DNA of 64,000 nt from Calendula officinalis (taxonomy: Eukaryota; Streptophyta; Magnoliopsida; Asterales; Asteraceae). The notes beneath the pieces were generated by a model. It was not told the origin of the DNA and ran no database searches. It saw only the letters and a list, made by a program, of their open reading frames with translations. The stretch covers positions 33,503,966 to 33,567,965 of the forward strand of contig OY970830.1 in assembly GCA_963853835.1 (NCBI GenBank), read 5' to 3'. A program made the position numbers and the translations under genes. Shown piece by piece: positions 48,266 through 61,740 of the stretch. Every line of letters starts with the position of its first letter. The first letter of the stretch is position 1.

Positions 48266-48527
48266 CTCCCTCCGTCCAACTAAAAACTTCTCATTTGCAT
48301 TTTACACAAGTTTTTAGGTAATAATTAGTGGTGGGTTATTGATAATACTTTTAATTAAAATATAAGATTGAGTTGGAAAAAAAAAGATAATCAGTAGATA
48401 TTAGTGATGAGGTCTTTAGTAATAATAGTTTTTTATTATGTGGAGCCCATCAAATATGAGAAATGATAAGTTTTTTATCAGACAAAATTTAGAGTGAAAT
48501 AGTAAGTTTTTTGTAGGATTGAGAAAG
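48266..48527. mobile_element. Stowaway-like MITE
   Basis: Ends CTCCCTCCGTCCAACTAAAA and TTTTTTGTAGGATTGAGAAAG, flanked by TA at 48264-48265 and 48528-48529. Confidence 0.82.
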
Positions 48528-48532
48528 TACTA

Positions 48533-48616
48533 AGTTTTTTCAAAAAATTGCATCGCAGAGTTTCTTTCGCATACAGTTTTTTCAAGAAATTGCATCGCAG
48601 AGTTTCTTTCGCATTC
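48533..48616. repeat. 42-bp tandem duplication
   Basis: Two copies, starting at 48533 and 48575, differ at one or two bases. On the minus strand it lies in a 90-codon frame as a repeated 14-residue unit, but no gene is supported. Confidence 0.88.
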
Positions 48617-49224
48617 ATTTTGGTTGGTGTAGTGAAAGATTGAGAGGACGAAAGATACTGTAAAAAGGTATACAGTCATTATTACTAATTGCTGACTTAA
48701 CAGTGCCACCTCATCGAATGATGATAAAGCGGGTCCACGTGTCATTTCCCTGAGTGAAAAGACAAAAGTTACTATCTGATTGGTCAGCGTCCACCCTGTC
48801 ATATTTTCAAATTATCTCCTTCATCTTTTAATATTTAAAAAAAATCTTTTAATATTACAAATTTTACTATATTTATCAATTTACCTTAATCACATGACCT
48901 AACATAATAATCCATTGCGATTGATGATTTTATTCACAGCATCTTAGTTACAAAATTACTTCTCTACTTGTTTTTCGTTCAAGGTTGATCATTTATTTTA
49001 GTTAATAAAATAATTGGTAATTATATGTTTCTCATAGTTGCCACTCTCACGTGAACCTCCCCTAGAACAAAAATGTAAGATATTTATGGTAAGAGTTTAA
49101 AATAAGAATAATAATAAATAGAAATGATCAACTTATTTTTAACTTGGTCACTCCAACTTACAACAAGGATATCTAATTGTGATAAAACCAGGTTAGGTAA
49201 GGTGAAATATAGACGGTTTTCTAT
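48617..49224. other. intergenic, nothing recognised
   Basis: No supported feature up to the LTR element. Confidence 0.45.
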
Positions 49225-49229
49225 ATCTG

Positions 49230-51343
49230 TGTAACACCCATATTTTTATAACATTATTTAAAGTAATAAAATACATTTTTATCAACATATCTCATGTTGT
49301 CCAAAACACAGTTTAACAAAAACTTTAAACTTTTATCAAAGTATACAAAAATACGGTGTCACCAAATATATCAAAACCATAGGCAAACGGGATCTACCTA
49401 CGAGCTCCCGAGCTAAACATATCAAGGCCACTTCTAGTGCAACATTCTATCACTTCAAACCAGTACCTGAGTACATAGCAACAAAAACAAACGTAGTACG
49501 TGAGACAAAATAGTCTCGTGAGATACATGGGTTTTAGACCCCAATAATAATAATCAATTCATAAATATATAAACATATATATATACTACAACAATACCGT
49601 CTAGTCACCATATTGTGACCCTATCGCTTTCTGCTCCTTGGCAGTCACAACTAGTTATTTGGAACATCTCCAAATAACCTATCAACTCACGTACTTATTA
49701 ATCGGGGATCCCCTGCCTTAATAAGCCTTATGATAACGGCAAGAGGGAATCGCCCAATCTACCGTTACCCGACTTCTATCCGGATCACGTCCGGTAGCAA
49801 GCCTCCTAACACATGATGGTCCATGGATCGATGCCCAATCCGCCCCATCCAAAGTGACCGGGGATCCCCCGAATCACCGCCGAACTATCACTCATCATAA
49901 CTCCTCGAGTTATTTCATCTAAGCCCTTGGCTATCTCGTCAATCATCAAACACGTTAGTTATCTAATAATAACTATATATAGCTAGTTCAACATAAAGAA
50001 CGTACCTGTATAGTCCCATGGACTCAATCATAAGTAATCAACACATGCTTCTACATCTATGAACCTTAGGAGGTCCATATTCACTTATTTCATAAGATAC
50101 ATTTCTTGTCTATCGACACCATAATACTTTTATCTCTTCGTGACTATAATACATAATTATTACTAGTCACATCATAATCATTTTCATGAATATTCGTTCT
50201 TTTCTTTTATTAGTAATTCTTACCAATAGATACTCATTACTTATCAAATCCTTTCTAATTGCTTTACTAATACATAATTATTAATAAAGACTCAATATAG
50301 ATTCTTTTACTCCATAACTTTATTATTATGGTTCCTTAATAAAGATTTCATAATTACTTTAGTTTATCATATTTACTTCCAAATTCATCAATCATACTAG
50401 ACTCATTCTAGTATCACATTACACCTACTTTCTTATCTTTTCAGTCACTATCTTTATCAAAACATTTATTAGTAAAGACCCATAACATATCATATGTATT
50501 TTCAAAAACCATTTGCTATGTACCCAGTTTTAAAAGTCTCATGTACTCACCTTAGCAATTAATGCTCCAATGTGTTCTTCACACCCAATTCCTTGTTCCA
50601 ACAATCAACCAACTTTCCAAGACTTCACCAAAAGCCTAATACATCAATCACAAGATATTCAACATCACATACTACTAACAATGTGTCCATTTATCTATAA
50701 ACACCCTTTAATAACATTTTCCCCCAATTTTGATGGTTTATAAAACCCTAGGTTAACAACCCTTAAGATTCTTGCAAATCTTAACCATACACTTATTTCC
50801 TTCGTTGAAATACCATCTATTAAGTGTATACATCATTTATTTCACCATAACCCATACACCCAAGAACTAGGGTTTCAAACCCAAGCTTCAAGATCCATAG
50901 ATCTATAGCTACAACTACAAAGGAGTGAAGATATACCTTTATTCTTCAACTAGGAGTGACAAATCACGAGATTTGATGAAGAAATCGGCTCCAAATGGTG
51001 TTTTCCACTCAAAAACGTATACAAACTCGTTGGGAGAGAAACTAGGGTTTGAGATGGCATGAAGAAATCGGCTCCAAATGGTGTTTTCCACTCAAGAACT
51101 CCGATCTCCAAAAACCCAAAGCTTCTGCCCGATCCTCGCGATCGCGAGGACTAGTTCGCGCCACGAACTCCTCAAGGCAGCCGGGCTGCACCTTTCGTTC
51201 CTTGTTTCGACCCGGTTTCGACCATAACTTTCTCATACGGTATCCAAATGACATGAAACCAGTTCCTACGTCTTTTAAATTATTTATCCTTATTTATCAT
51301 ATTTTCTTAGAATTTATTTATCACAAAAATTCGGGTCGTTACA
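49230..51343 (-). repeat. 3' LTR of the LARD-like element
   Basis: Compared with the other LTR, about 115 bp after 51060 are replaced with a 35-bp copy (51061-51095) of nearby sequence 50978-51012. Scattered substitutions show this element is older than the Copia one. Confidence 0.93.
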
Positions 51344-54300
51344 ACTGTCCACCCCATAAAAGGATTCCGTCCCGAGATCACTCAAAAATTTCCAATTCAC
51401 ATTCGACCGACCATTCCGTTACCATTCCCTTGTGGTCATTACCATTAAACTTTTCCCATTCCAATTTAGTCAACAATATGTATTTAAATACTCGCTTAAC
51501 CCCGTTAGGCCTGAACGGGTCAAAATCAATCTTAAGCCTTTAATACCAAACGGGTCAAAATTGCACAATTTGACCATAACACTTTAAATCTTTTAATCAA
51601 CCCACTATACACATAGAAACTATATGAACCAATCATTACAATCATCTAATTGATCCGCACGGATATTAAAATCTAGCTTCGACCAGGTCAATAAAATCCA
51701 ACATTGTCTAATCTTTGACTTAAGCACAAAGTCAACTATTCTTTGACAATTTCTTTACTTACTAAAGGTTCCATTAGTAATCTTTTCCTTTACCACCGAC
51801 CTTTAATTATGATTCATCAACCATCGTATACCCGATTCCCAAATTAAATTTGAAAGCACCCAACGGGTCAAAGTCGCATAATCCAACTATAACTCTTTTA
51901 ATTATTCCATTAACCTTTTCTCATACACACAATCGATACATTATGCTCTCATCATTCACTAGTTATTCAAAACGAGAGTCAAAGCCCATCTTTGACCAAT
52001 TCAACCAATCACAAATTGACTAACCTTGACTGTTGCATAAAGTTAACCATACTTTTTCCAAACTAACAAATTCTGTACTCACGGGGTACCATTACCAATT
52101 CATCACTTCCGGTTCTACTCATAATTGTTTCCTTAACAATCATTCCCGTTTCCAATTTCAATTTCTCCCCAAATAATTAGGGAGCCGCACCTCTTCTTAA
52201 GGTCAACTAGCATTTACCGTTTCTTAACCTTCATTCGGTCACTTATACCATTACTTAGTACCCTTTCAACCATCTTTGCATCACATCGATCAATTTCGTA
52301 ACTTTTATTCTCAATTATTGGTATTAGATCCTCTACCGCCACACATTCCACAATTTCATACAAGTTTACCATATCTTGGTTGCCAAATAATAACTTGCTC
52401 ACTAGGAGTTTCTCTTTCCTCCTATTCTATAAATCGTAGGCATCTCCTACACATACACAACCTAATTGCCACCCGCATTTCAATCCACATTCACATTTGT
52501 TATAGAATAATAATAATACTCATTAACCACATGGTTATACATTCATCATATATATATATATATATATATATAAACATTATTATTCTGACACAACAATTCA
52601 TACATTAACTATTTTATCGAGATATCGGAAAGCCTCCAATCCGTCAAGATCCAAACTGTCACAATGATTGAAACATTTCCAATCACGGAATGGAACCATT
52701 GGGATTCGCCCAACCGATTCCACCCCCAAACATCATAGTAGCCCGGGATCCCCCGAACTACCACATCATCTTTTCCTCATTCTATCGATTTTTGGATACC
52801 ATACTAGTATACCTCTTTTCTCATCACATAATTTCACTACTAGGTTACACATTCAACCGTCTATTTATTCATCATGCAATTAGCACGTTTCCCATAATAT
52901 CACATTATCATTTTCTGTCATATCTACCATATTCCACATTGGGCATACTACTTAACACGTTTCATATAACATCACCTTTTCATTATCATATGCCTTCAAA
53001 GGCCATCACATAATGCACATGCATTGTACCCCGCGAGCAACTACTAAAATCTCCAATTACCATTTATCGTTTCACCTTACACATTAACCACCCTTAACCG
53101 GTTCATTTACTTAATACAAATTTTCCAAATCTTTTTGTCACTACTGAGTAACAACTAATATATTCCATTAACAATAATTCACCGGCCAATCCGGTCATCT
53201 TTGAGTCAACCAATCGACTCCGGTCTACACTCGTGACCCATGACTTAGCACCCAATAGCTCAACACTCGATGTTCCACTTTTATACGTCGTGAGACTTAG
53301 AAATATTCCTTTCCCAACCGTAGTCTCACAGTACTCTACGTCATATACCGTCATACCATTAATATGACATTTTACCAACAATTATCTTTTTACCAATAAT
53401 GTCGTATCCATCACCTCTGTCATAAACTTGCTATGGTTACATGCCAACTTTTACTCAACCACTTTCAACAATCAAAACTCGTCATTCCCGTTACTTATTC
53501 TTTTTCACATATTTTCCGTTTACGAGTTCTAAGACATCACTACACCTTAGTCATTCTTTCCTTTACCGTTCACGTATAATCATATTACATTATTTATCCG
53601 GATTCCCGCCGGACATCCAAATTCCATTTCCAAAGTTTCTATTTATAAAATTCCCATCCACACTAACATTTCTTACCAAGACTTAACACTTCTTTGTGCT
53701 ACTATCCTTTTGTTGAAACACATTCACCATCCTCGTGGTTCGTCCTTTGATACTACATAATAGCATCAACCCTTATATCCTTACTACATGCGACACACTT
53801 GTCTATAATCGTTTCCATTGCATATTTCCATACACATAACTAACCGGGAAGACTATTCCCAAAATAAATCTCCACATCGTACGACTCATCTCCAATTTCT
53901 ATAAGCACCAATTCGTGCAACAACCAAATAATTAAGCCATAATCACTTAAGTCAATTTACCAAAAATTCTCCGAGGTTGCATCATGAATCCCCCTCTAGA
54001 TTTCCTTCCGGGCAAACTTCCCCTTTCAACTCACTCGTGAGTTCCTTTCACAATATCTTGTATCGTGCTCTCTTTCCCAAAGTTTCATACAACACATTCC
54101 ACCGTGTCATCGCCTTATCCTTCAATAATGGTGATGCTAAAATCACCATATCTTTCTTCCTTCGCCTGCTACTCTCGAGCACTTGCTCAATCCACTGAAT
54201 CCATCCAATCGTGACCTCCAGCTCAGAATCTCCGAATTACCCAACAGTTTTACAAGCTATGAAGGCCTTATACAACATTCTTCCATTTCTCCCGACTAGG

Positions 54301-54798
54301 TCTTGCTACCTTTTTATGTAGATACTTCCCACTATGGTCTTCGCCATTCGATGACTCTTCCTTCATATGGGTATTGGAATCATTCCACCTACCCCCATTC
54401 ATTCGATTATCCAAAATCGGGTTCATATCCTCATTCTTAACTCTTCTCAATTTAGTGGAGCTCGTCCACTTTTTCATTCATTCTTTCGCCATACCAACGT
54501 GTGCAACAAACAAGATTCAAACAGTCAACTCAACAGTCGAAAACAACACCATTAGATCATAACATGGCATCTCTCATAGGGTTCGGCCCTATCATACAAA
54601 TGCCCTACGGTCACAAAAGACTCACATTGCACAATTCATAACAACTTCTATAGGTCCCCTAGGTTCAACCCTAAACTTAACATAAAGTCTCAAGGTCAAC
54701 CTATCGATCTCAAGGAATCTTACATTCCTATTGCTACAGTCTAAGAATAGGATGGACATCCAACCTAATTCACTTAAACTATAGCTCTGATACCAAGT
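51344..54798 (-). other. interior of the LARD-like element, non-coding
   Basis: Short frames only, none with a recognisable domain. Holds an AT microsatellite at about 52545-52572. The primer site lies at the right border (about 54783-54797). Confidence 0.75.
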
Positions 54799-56992
54799 TG
54801 TAACACCCGTATTTTTATAACATCGTTTAAAGCAATAAAATACATTTTTACCAACATATCTCATGTTGTCCAAAACACAGTTTAACAAAAACTTTAAACC
54901 TTTATCAGAGTATACAAAAATATGGTGTCACCAAGTATATCAAAACCATAGGCAAACGGGATCTACCTACGAGCTCCCGAGCTAAACATATCAAGGCCAC
55001 TTCTAGTGCAACCTTCTATCACTTCAAACCTGTACCTAAGTACATAGCCACAAAAACAAACGTAGTACGTGAGACAAAATAGTCTCGTGAGATACATGAG
55101 TTTTAGACCCCAATAATAATAATCAATTCATAAATATATAAACATATATATATACTACAACAATACCGTCTAGTCACCATATTGTGACCCTATCGCTTTC
55201 TGCTCATTGGCAGTCACAACTAGTTATTTGGAACATCTCCAAATAACCTATCAACTCACGTACTTATTAATCGGGGATCCCCCGCCTTAATAAGCCTTAT
55301 GGTAACGGCAAGAGGGAATCGCCCAATCTACCGTTACCCGACTTCTATCCGGATCACGTCCGGTAGCAAGCCTCCTAACACATGATGGTCCATGGGTCGA
55401 TGCCCAATCCGCCACATCCAAAGTGACCGGGGATCCCCCGAATCACCGCCGAACTATCACTCATCATAACTCCTCGAGTTATTTCATCTAAGCCCTTGGC
55501 TATCTCGTCAATCATCAAACACGTTAGTTATCTAATAATAACTATATATAGCTAGTTCAACATAAAGAACGTACATGTATAGTCCCATGGACTCAATCAT
55601 AAGTAATCAACACATGCTTCTACATCTATGAACCTTAGGAGGTCCATATTCACTTATTTCATAAGATACATTTCTTGTCTATCGACACCATAATACTTTT
55701 ATCTCTTCGTGACTATAATACATAATTATTACTAGTCACATCATAATCATTTTCATGAATATTCGTTCTTTTCTTTTATTAGTAATTATTACCAATAGAT
55801 ACTCATTACTTATCAAATCCTTTCTAATTGCTTTACTAATACATAATTATTAATAAAGACTCAATATAGATTCTTTTACTCCATAACTTTATTATTATGG
55901 TTCCTTAATAAAGATTTCATAATTACATTAGTTTACCATATTTACTTCCAAATTCATCAATCATACTAGACTCATTCTAGTATCACATTACACCTACTTT
56001 CTTATCTTTTCAGTCACTATCTTTATCAAAATATTTATTAATAAAGGCCCATAACATATCATATGTATTTTCAAAAACCATTTGCTATGTACCCAGTTTT
56101 AAAAGTATCATGTACTCACCTTAACAATTAATGCTCCAATGTGTTCTTCACACCCAATTCCTTGTTCCAACAATCAACCAATCTTCCAAGACTTCACCAA
56201 AAGCCTAATACATCAATCACTAGATATTCAACATCACATACTACTAACAATGTGTCCATTTATCTATAAACACCCTTTAATAACATTTTCCCCCAATTTT
56301 GATGGTTTATAAAACCCTAGGTTAACCAACCCTTAAGATTCTTGCAAATCTTAACCATACACTTGTTTCCTTCGTTGAAATACCATCTATTAAGTGTATA
56401 CATCATTTATTTCACCATAACCCATACACCCAAGAACTAGGGTTTCAAACCCAAGCTTCAAGATCCATAGATCTATAGCTACAACTACAAAGGAGTGAAG
56501 ATATACCTTTAATCTTCAACTAGGAGTGACAAATCACGAGATTTGATGAAGAAATCGGCTCCAAATGGTGTTTTCCACTCAAAAACGTATACAAACTCGT
56601 TTGGAGAGAAACTAGGGTTTGAGATGGCATGAAATGAGCCAAAACCCGATTTTAATGCTGTCTGACAGACTTCGCGCCGCGAAGCCCATGTTCGCGCCGC
56701 GAACTTCGCGTGTCGCGAACAGTTCGCGTTCGTGAACCAGCCGCGAACTCCGATCTCCAAAAACCCAAAGCTTCTGCCCGATCCTCGCGATTGCGAGGAC
56801 TAGTTCGCGCCGCGAACTCCTCAAGGCAGCCGGGCTGCAACTTTTGTTCATTGTTTCGACCCGGTTTCGACCATAACTTTCTCATACGGTATCTAAATGA
56901 CACGAAACCAATTCCAACGTCTTTTAAGTGATTTATCCTTATTTATCATATTTTCTTAGAATTTATTTATCACAAAAATTCAGGTCGTTACA
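54799..56992 (-). repeat. 5' LTR of the LARD-like element
   Basis: 2194 bp. Holds the complete TTCGCG palindrome array near its 5' (right) end. Confidence 0.93.
56671..56818. repeat. TTCGCG..CGCGAA palindrome array
   Basis: Several short palindromes of the type TTCGCGCCGCGAA within 150 bp, strongly CpG-rich compared with the flanks. Most are missing from the other LTR. Confidence 0.88.
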
Positions 56993-56997
56993 ATCTG

Positions 56998-57714
56998 AAT
57001 GTAGATAGACTGTTTTTAGAAGGACTTCCAACATGTATGAATGCGGGCATATTCTTGACATAAATTTTTTGTTGAATATTAAAGCAAAAAAGGTGGGCTA
57101 AAGTAAGTAATTGCATGTAAATAAACTATATAAAAATATTATTAAACACTTAATATTAAACTAAATATTTAGTATTTAAACTTCAAATTAAAAAAAAAAT
57201 AAAGCTCTAATATCTATAAAAAAATTATACTATTCAATTTAATAAAAAAAATGAGATTACAAGAAAATAGAAAACCCAATCACACTTGTTGGTCCGAATC
57301 ATAGTTAATCAGTTTGGTTCGAAACAATTAATAAACAATCTTTTAACCATATTGATTCGGCATATTTTTCATATTCTTGTCTGACAGGCCGATACAACCC
57401 AAGTTTTAAAACATGGGTAACCGATACAAATGCGTTGAACAAAAAATTTCAAAAACAATGATTTTTTCCCTTCATTTTTAAAGGATTTTTTTCCTATCCA
57501 ACCCTTATCTATAGCTCTTTTCATATTTAAAGAGAGTTCAAAATCCCTCTATATTTGAAATGAGAAATTATCCCTCTTTGACACCACATTTTTTGTGAAT
57601 GTAAATGTTAGTAGAATATGAGTCCTACTAATATAATGTATGGTTAAAGTTCAGACTTTGTTAAAAAAGAATGATCCCGCTATTAATAGAGATAGAAAAA
57701 GATTTATAAGACTT
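56998..57714. other. intergenic, nothing recognised
   Basis: AT-rich, no supported feature. Confidence 0.45.
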
Positions 57715-58170
57715 GTGCCAATGGGGGACTTCACTTGAGGACTTCTCCCAATCGATATCTTCTCCCCATTGGCACCATAAGTCGGTTGAACCTCTTCCCC
57801 AAAACTCATCGGTTGAGAATTTGGTGGGTACAATGTAATTTAATAGGTATTTTGTATTTTGTGTCTGTGTATTTTATAAAGGTGTGTGAATTTTTACACA
57901 ATATTTTTTAATATGTGTACCACAATAATCGTATTATATATTTGTACAATATGAATGAATACTTGTACAATGTGATATAAACATCAAAATATGTGGTATG
58001 CAAATTAATTCTCATTTTAGAATGGTGGTGCCCAAAAAATTGAAGAGAAGAGATACTATTGGGATTAATATGTCAGTTGAATGTCAGTTGGAATGTAAGC
58101 TGACATGATACTGATTTGACAAAAACTAATGACGTTAGTTGTATCACTGCTCCGGTCTGAAAGGGTATAG
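57715..58170. mobile_element. TIR element of the CCAATGGG/TTGGCACC family (approximate)
   Basis: GTGCCAATGGGGGACTTCAC and CCCCATTGGCACC at the left, the CAGTTGAATGTCAGTTGG block (inverted relative to 62630) at the right. It ends about 350 bp before the cyclin start, so it may lie in the promoter. Confidence 0.5.
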
Positions 58171-58524
58171 TTGAAGATGCTCTCATATACCCTAAAAACT
58201 CATAAATCTGATTCCCATTTCTACCACTGCCTCTACATAAGCCGCATTATTTGCAATTGTTTTCACTCATTTTCTGTTTTTTAGAGAGAGAAACAGAGCT
58301 AAAAAAAAGTTGTTTCATCAATTGTTTCTTCCCCAATTTTCAACCTAACCAATCTTTGAAAAAAAAAAAAACTGACAACAAACTTCCCCCAGTTTCAGCA
58401 ATCTTCATTAACAATCTGCAGTTTTTTTTTTTTACTATTTTCAATCACTTTTTATTTATTTATCTATTTGCTCACTGAATCAATAAAACTCTACTGAAAA
58501 AACTTGCAATTTGGGTATTTTGAA

Positions 58525-60268
58525 ATGTCACCCAGTCTTGATTGCTTAGCATCAAGTTTACTGTGTGCAGAAGATAATGACAGTATTTATGATGATTATG
58601 ATATGTTATGGGATCATGGAAATAATCAAAATCAGAGATTTGCAAACCATCTTGAAACAGAGCAATCTGTTCTTAATTTCCCTTTGCAAACTGATGAGCA
58701 TTTGGATTTGTTGATTGAAAAAGAATGTGAACAATTTGTTGGCTTTTTTGATTATTTAAATAAATTGAAGATTGGGAACTTTGATTTGGCTGCAAGACAA
58801 GAGGCTGTTGATTGGATTACAAAGGTTTGTTCTTCTACATTTCATTTTAACTTTTTGACTTTTTTTTAATTATAAATCTGGAATTGGTATTTTCTTATTG
58901 AAATTATGAAGATTTATATATTTTCCATTTGGGAAATTTTATAATTTGCTAATGTTAATGCTTTTTGTAAATTATTTTGAACAGGTTCATGCTCATTTCA
59001 GTTTTGGACCTCTAACTGCATATTTATCAATAAATTATTTGGACAGATTTCTTGCTGTTTATGAATTACCTGTGAGTTTTGATTTTACTTTATTAAATTA
59101 TATAATTAATTTGTCAAATTGTCATTCAATTTGTAAATTAAAATAAATTAATTTCTATTTGTTAACATAAGGCCAAAGAATGGATGATGCAGTTGCTAGC
59201 TGTAACCTGTTTATCATTGGCAGCAAAAATGGAAGAGATTGCAGTACCCTTCATATTAGATTTACAGGTCAAGATTCTATTTTGACTAAAGTTGTTGACT
59301 TTCTTTGTTGGGTCAAAATAATTTTGACTAAGAAGTTGAATTACCAGGTGGGTGGATCAAGATTTATGTTTGAAGCAAAAACCATTCAAAAAATGGAGCT
59401 CCTTGTGTTGACCACATTAAAATGGAGGGTGCAAGCAGTAACTCCGTTTTCATTCATTGATGATTTTCTTGTGAAAGTCAATGATGGTCAACCCATTTCA
59501 AAATCTTTAATTTTGACATCAACCCAACTCATATTAGGCTTAATTAAAGGTAAAAGATGATATTTTGATTAATCTTAAATTGAAAGAAGATGTTGTTGTA
59601 TGTAGATCTGAGGGCTAAAATTGTAATTTTACTATGTGAATGTAGAGGTTAAGTTCTTGGAATTTAGACCTTCTGAGATAGCAGCAGCGGTTGCAATTCA
59701 TATGGTGGGATTAACTCAAATTTCTTCACTTGTTCAACATGTTCAAAAGGTAATGAATTAATGATCAATAGATGTTGTACTTTTTGCATGATTAGTTGTA
59801 CATTTAACATCAAAGTTATACGGTGAACACTTTCAGTTGTAAAAAAAGTTGGTAAATATTGAACTTATTTTGCTTGATTCTTGTAAAGCTTTAGATCTTG
59901 AACAAAATTTTCAGCAAGTTACAGAAAAGACAAAATCCAAAACAAGTAGTATACTAGTATGTACCATATGCAATAAATGTTGTACATTTTGGGATTTTTT
60001 ATGAAAGAAAGACATTTACTTTGATAGATTCTGATTTTATCATGGGTTTTTGCAGGAGAGAGTTCTTAAATGCATAGAATTGTTGAAAGAGTTAAATTGT
60101 GATTGTACAATGAGCTTAACAAGTGGTACATTGACATCAATGCCCAAGAGTCCAATTGGTGTGTTGGAGGCTGCATGTTTTAGCATTAAAAATGATGATG
60201 ATTCAACAACAGTTGGGTCATGTCTAATCTCTGCTAAAAGGAGAAGAATCAACAACACACTCCTTTAA
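58525..60268 (+). CDS. D-type cyclin (CYCD2/4-like)
   Basis: Six exons (58525-58824, 58985-59071, 59172-59267, 59348-59549, 59646-59749, 60056-60268) splice in frame to 333 aa. The ATG at 58525 follows an in-frame non-ATG stretch. The N-terminus has the retinoblastoma-binding motif LLCAE at residues 12-16, as in CYCD2 and CYCD4 (wording SSLLCAED). The cyclin box N covers about 60-195 with RQEAVDWITKVHAHF, YLSINYLDRFLA and LSLAAKMEE. The C-terminal cyclin fold follows (LKWRVQAVTPFSFIDDFL, then RPSEIAAAVAI). D cyclins activate CDKA to phosphorylate RBR and start the cell cycle in response to sugar and hormones. Exon 3 uses an acceptor without a strong pyrimidine tract (CATAAG) and is about two residues shorter at that join than relatives I recall. 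There is no long PEST stretch. Confidence 0.93.
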
Positions 60269-60293
60269 GTTTTAGCTTCACATTTAGTTGAAA

Positions 60294-60299
60294 AATAAA
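60294..60299 (+). terminator. polyadenylation signal of the cyclin gene
   Basis: AATAAA-like AAATAAAT about 25 nt after the stop codon. Confidence 0.4.
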
Positions 60300-60520
60300 T
60301 CGCTTGAATTTTATTTTTTATTTTTTATTTGTGGTAGGATGAGTATTTAGTGTGGTTATTATTAGTCAAAATTTCCCAAGGAAAGGAAAAAATGAGCTGT
60401 TAAATATTAGACATCTTAACAGCTCGGGAGAAGAGAGTTAGTATAAATTTGGAAACATATTACATTAAATTATGTACTTTTATATATTGATTAAAGTGAA
60501 ATGTTCAAGATAGTTCATTA

Positions 60521-61139
60521 ATTTTATCTAGTTCCAAGGGACATTTATTAGCCCTTGGATCAAGAAAAATTAATGGTCAAGATCAAGATTCAAAACCATC
60601 ACCACCAGTACAAGCACATGTGCTTCTCCGGCGGCCGGAGACGGCGGCGATGGGCGGCGGTCGGCGGCGGCCGGCGGCCGGAGGTGGCCGTCGTCGGTGG
60701 TGACCGGTGGTGGTGGTCGTGACTGGAAGCACATGTGTTTCGTGACTTGTTTTGATTTTTTTTCTGTGTAATGAAGCACATGTGTTTCATAACGTCAAGC
60801 ACATGTGCTTCGTATGCTCCCTTGTGTGTTTAGAAACTCATGTTTTTAGTGACTTGAAGCACTTGTGTTTCGTGACCTGAATCACATGTGCTTCGAAGTA
60901 ATATGCTGTGTTTTAGTGAAGCACATGTGCTTTGATACATCAATACCACCACCACCCCCATTAGCACCAGCACCTTCACTGTCAGCCACCACCACCGCCG
61001 GCCGCCGCCGCCGGCCACCGGAGGCGGACGGCGGCGGACGGCGGCCGGAGGTGGCCGGAGGCGGTGGCTGTAGGTGGGGGATTTGATCTTGACCATCTTG
61101 ATCCAATGACTAGGATTTGTCCCTTGAAACTAGACAAAT
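60521..61139. mobile_element. TIR element with CACATGTG and CCG repeats
   Basis: Imperfect terminal inverted repeats of about 60 bp (CTAGTTCCAAGGGACA at left, TGTCCCTTGAAACTAG at right, then GGATCAAG and GGTCAAGATCAA matched inside). The interior has eight or so AAGCACATGTG(C/T)TTCG units and two GC-rich CGG/CCG blocks in opposite orientation. No clear target duplication. Confidence 0.7.
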
Positions 61140-61258
61140 CTTTTGGACTCCTTAGAATACAACTCATTGATTAAATCGCAAGAATTATTGGGGCTTTTGT
61201 TTCCGATTTCTAAACGTGATGGATGAGTATTGCTTGCCAAACGTGATAAAGAAAAATA

Positions 61259-61512
61259 CTTCCTCCGATTTAAGGGTGATTCAAAATAAGTGATATACTT
61301 TGAAAAGTTTCCTTATTTAGTAAAAAATAGTGGGACCTACATCCACTAACTATTTACTTTTTACTTTCAAACATCATAACCATACTTTATTTAAAAGGTG
61401 TGGGACCCATTACTCACGAACTATCCAATTAATCTAATTTAACCATTATTATAATCTTTTACCTTAAAAAAAGTGAAACCCAAGTATATCACTTATTTTG
61501 AATCGGAGGAAA
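61259..61512. mobile_element. Stowaway-like MITE
   Basis: Ends CTTCCTCCGATTTAAGGG and inverted TTGAATCGGAGGAAA, flanked by TA at 61257-61258 and 61513-61514. Same family as 1190-1505. Confidence 0.8.
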
Positions 61513-61740
61513 TACAAGTAAACGAAATACTGTATGATCAAATGCATTAAATATTACTCGTACTATTAGTCGTGGACGTATGGTGTGCTTAGCAAATGCC
61601 ACAAGTTATCTTACCTGACCAAGTTTTATAAATTTACAATTTGGTTGTTGAATATGTACCGCCTCGGGTCCTTTAAAAGTTTGCTACAAGTAAACTTTTA
61701 CATAAATGATTAGTAGCTTTCTTGGTTAACATTTTTCTAA

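Larger units (their letters stand above)
49230..56992 (-). mobile_element. large non-coding LTR retrotransposon derivative (LARD-like)
   Basis: LTRs of 2114 and 2194 bp with TG..CA ends, flanked by TSD ATCTG at 49225-49229 and 56993-56997. A TGGTATCAGAGCTAT primer site (minus strand) adjoins the right LTR and a purine tract (ATGGGGTGGACAGT) adjoins the left, so the element reads right to left. The 3455-bp interior has no frame longer than about 110 codons and no gag or pol motif. LTR start TGTAACGACC recalls plant Ty3/Gypsy elements. It must be moved by proteins from elsewhere. Confidence 0.9.

Noticed and set aside
48530..48802. 90-codon frame with a repeated CERNSAMQF unit
   Set aside because: The repeat is explained by a 42-bp tandem duplication next to MITEs. 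No homology or splice context supports a gene.
52214..53381. minus-strand frames in the LTR-element interior as pol remnants
   Set aside because: I searched for protease, RT (YxDD), RNase H and integrase motifs by eye and found none.
51049..54888. several frames of 60-164 codons in the LARD-like element
   Set aside because: None has a domain or codon pattern of a gene. They lie in LTR or non-coding interior.
60570..61167. overlapping Pro/Arg/Gly-rich frames on both strands
   Set aside because: They come from CGG/CCG repeats in a foldback element.
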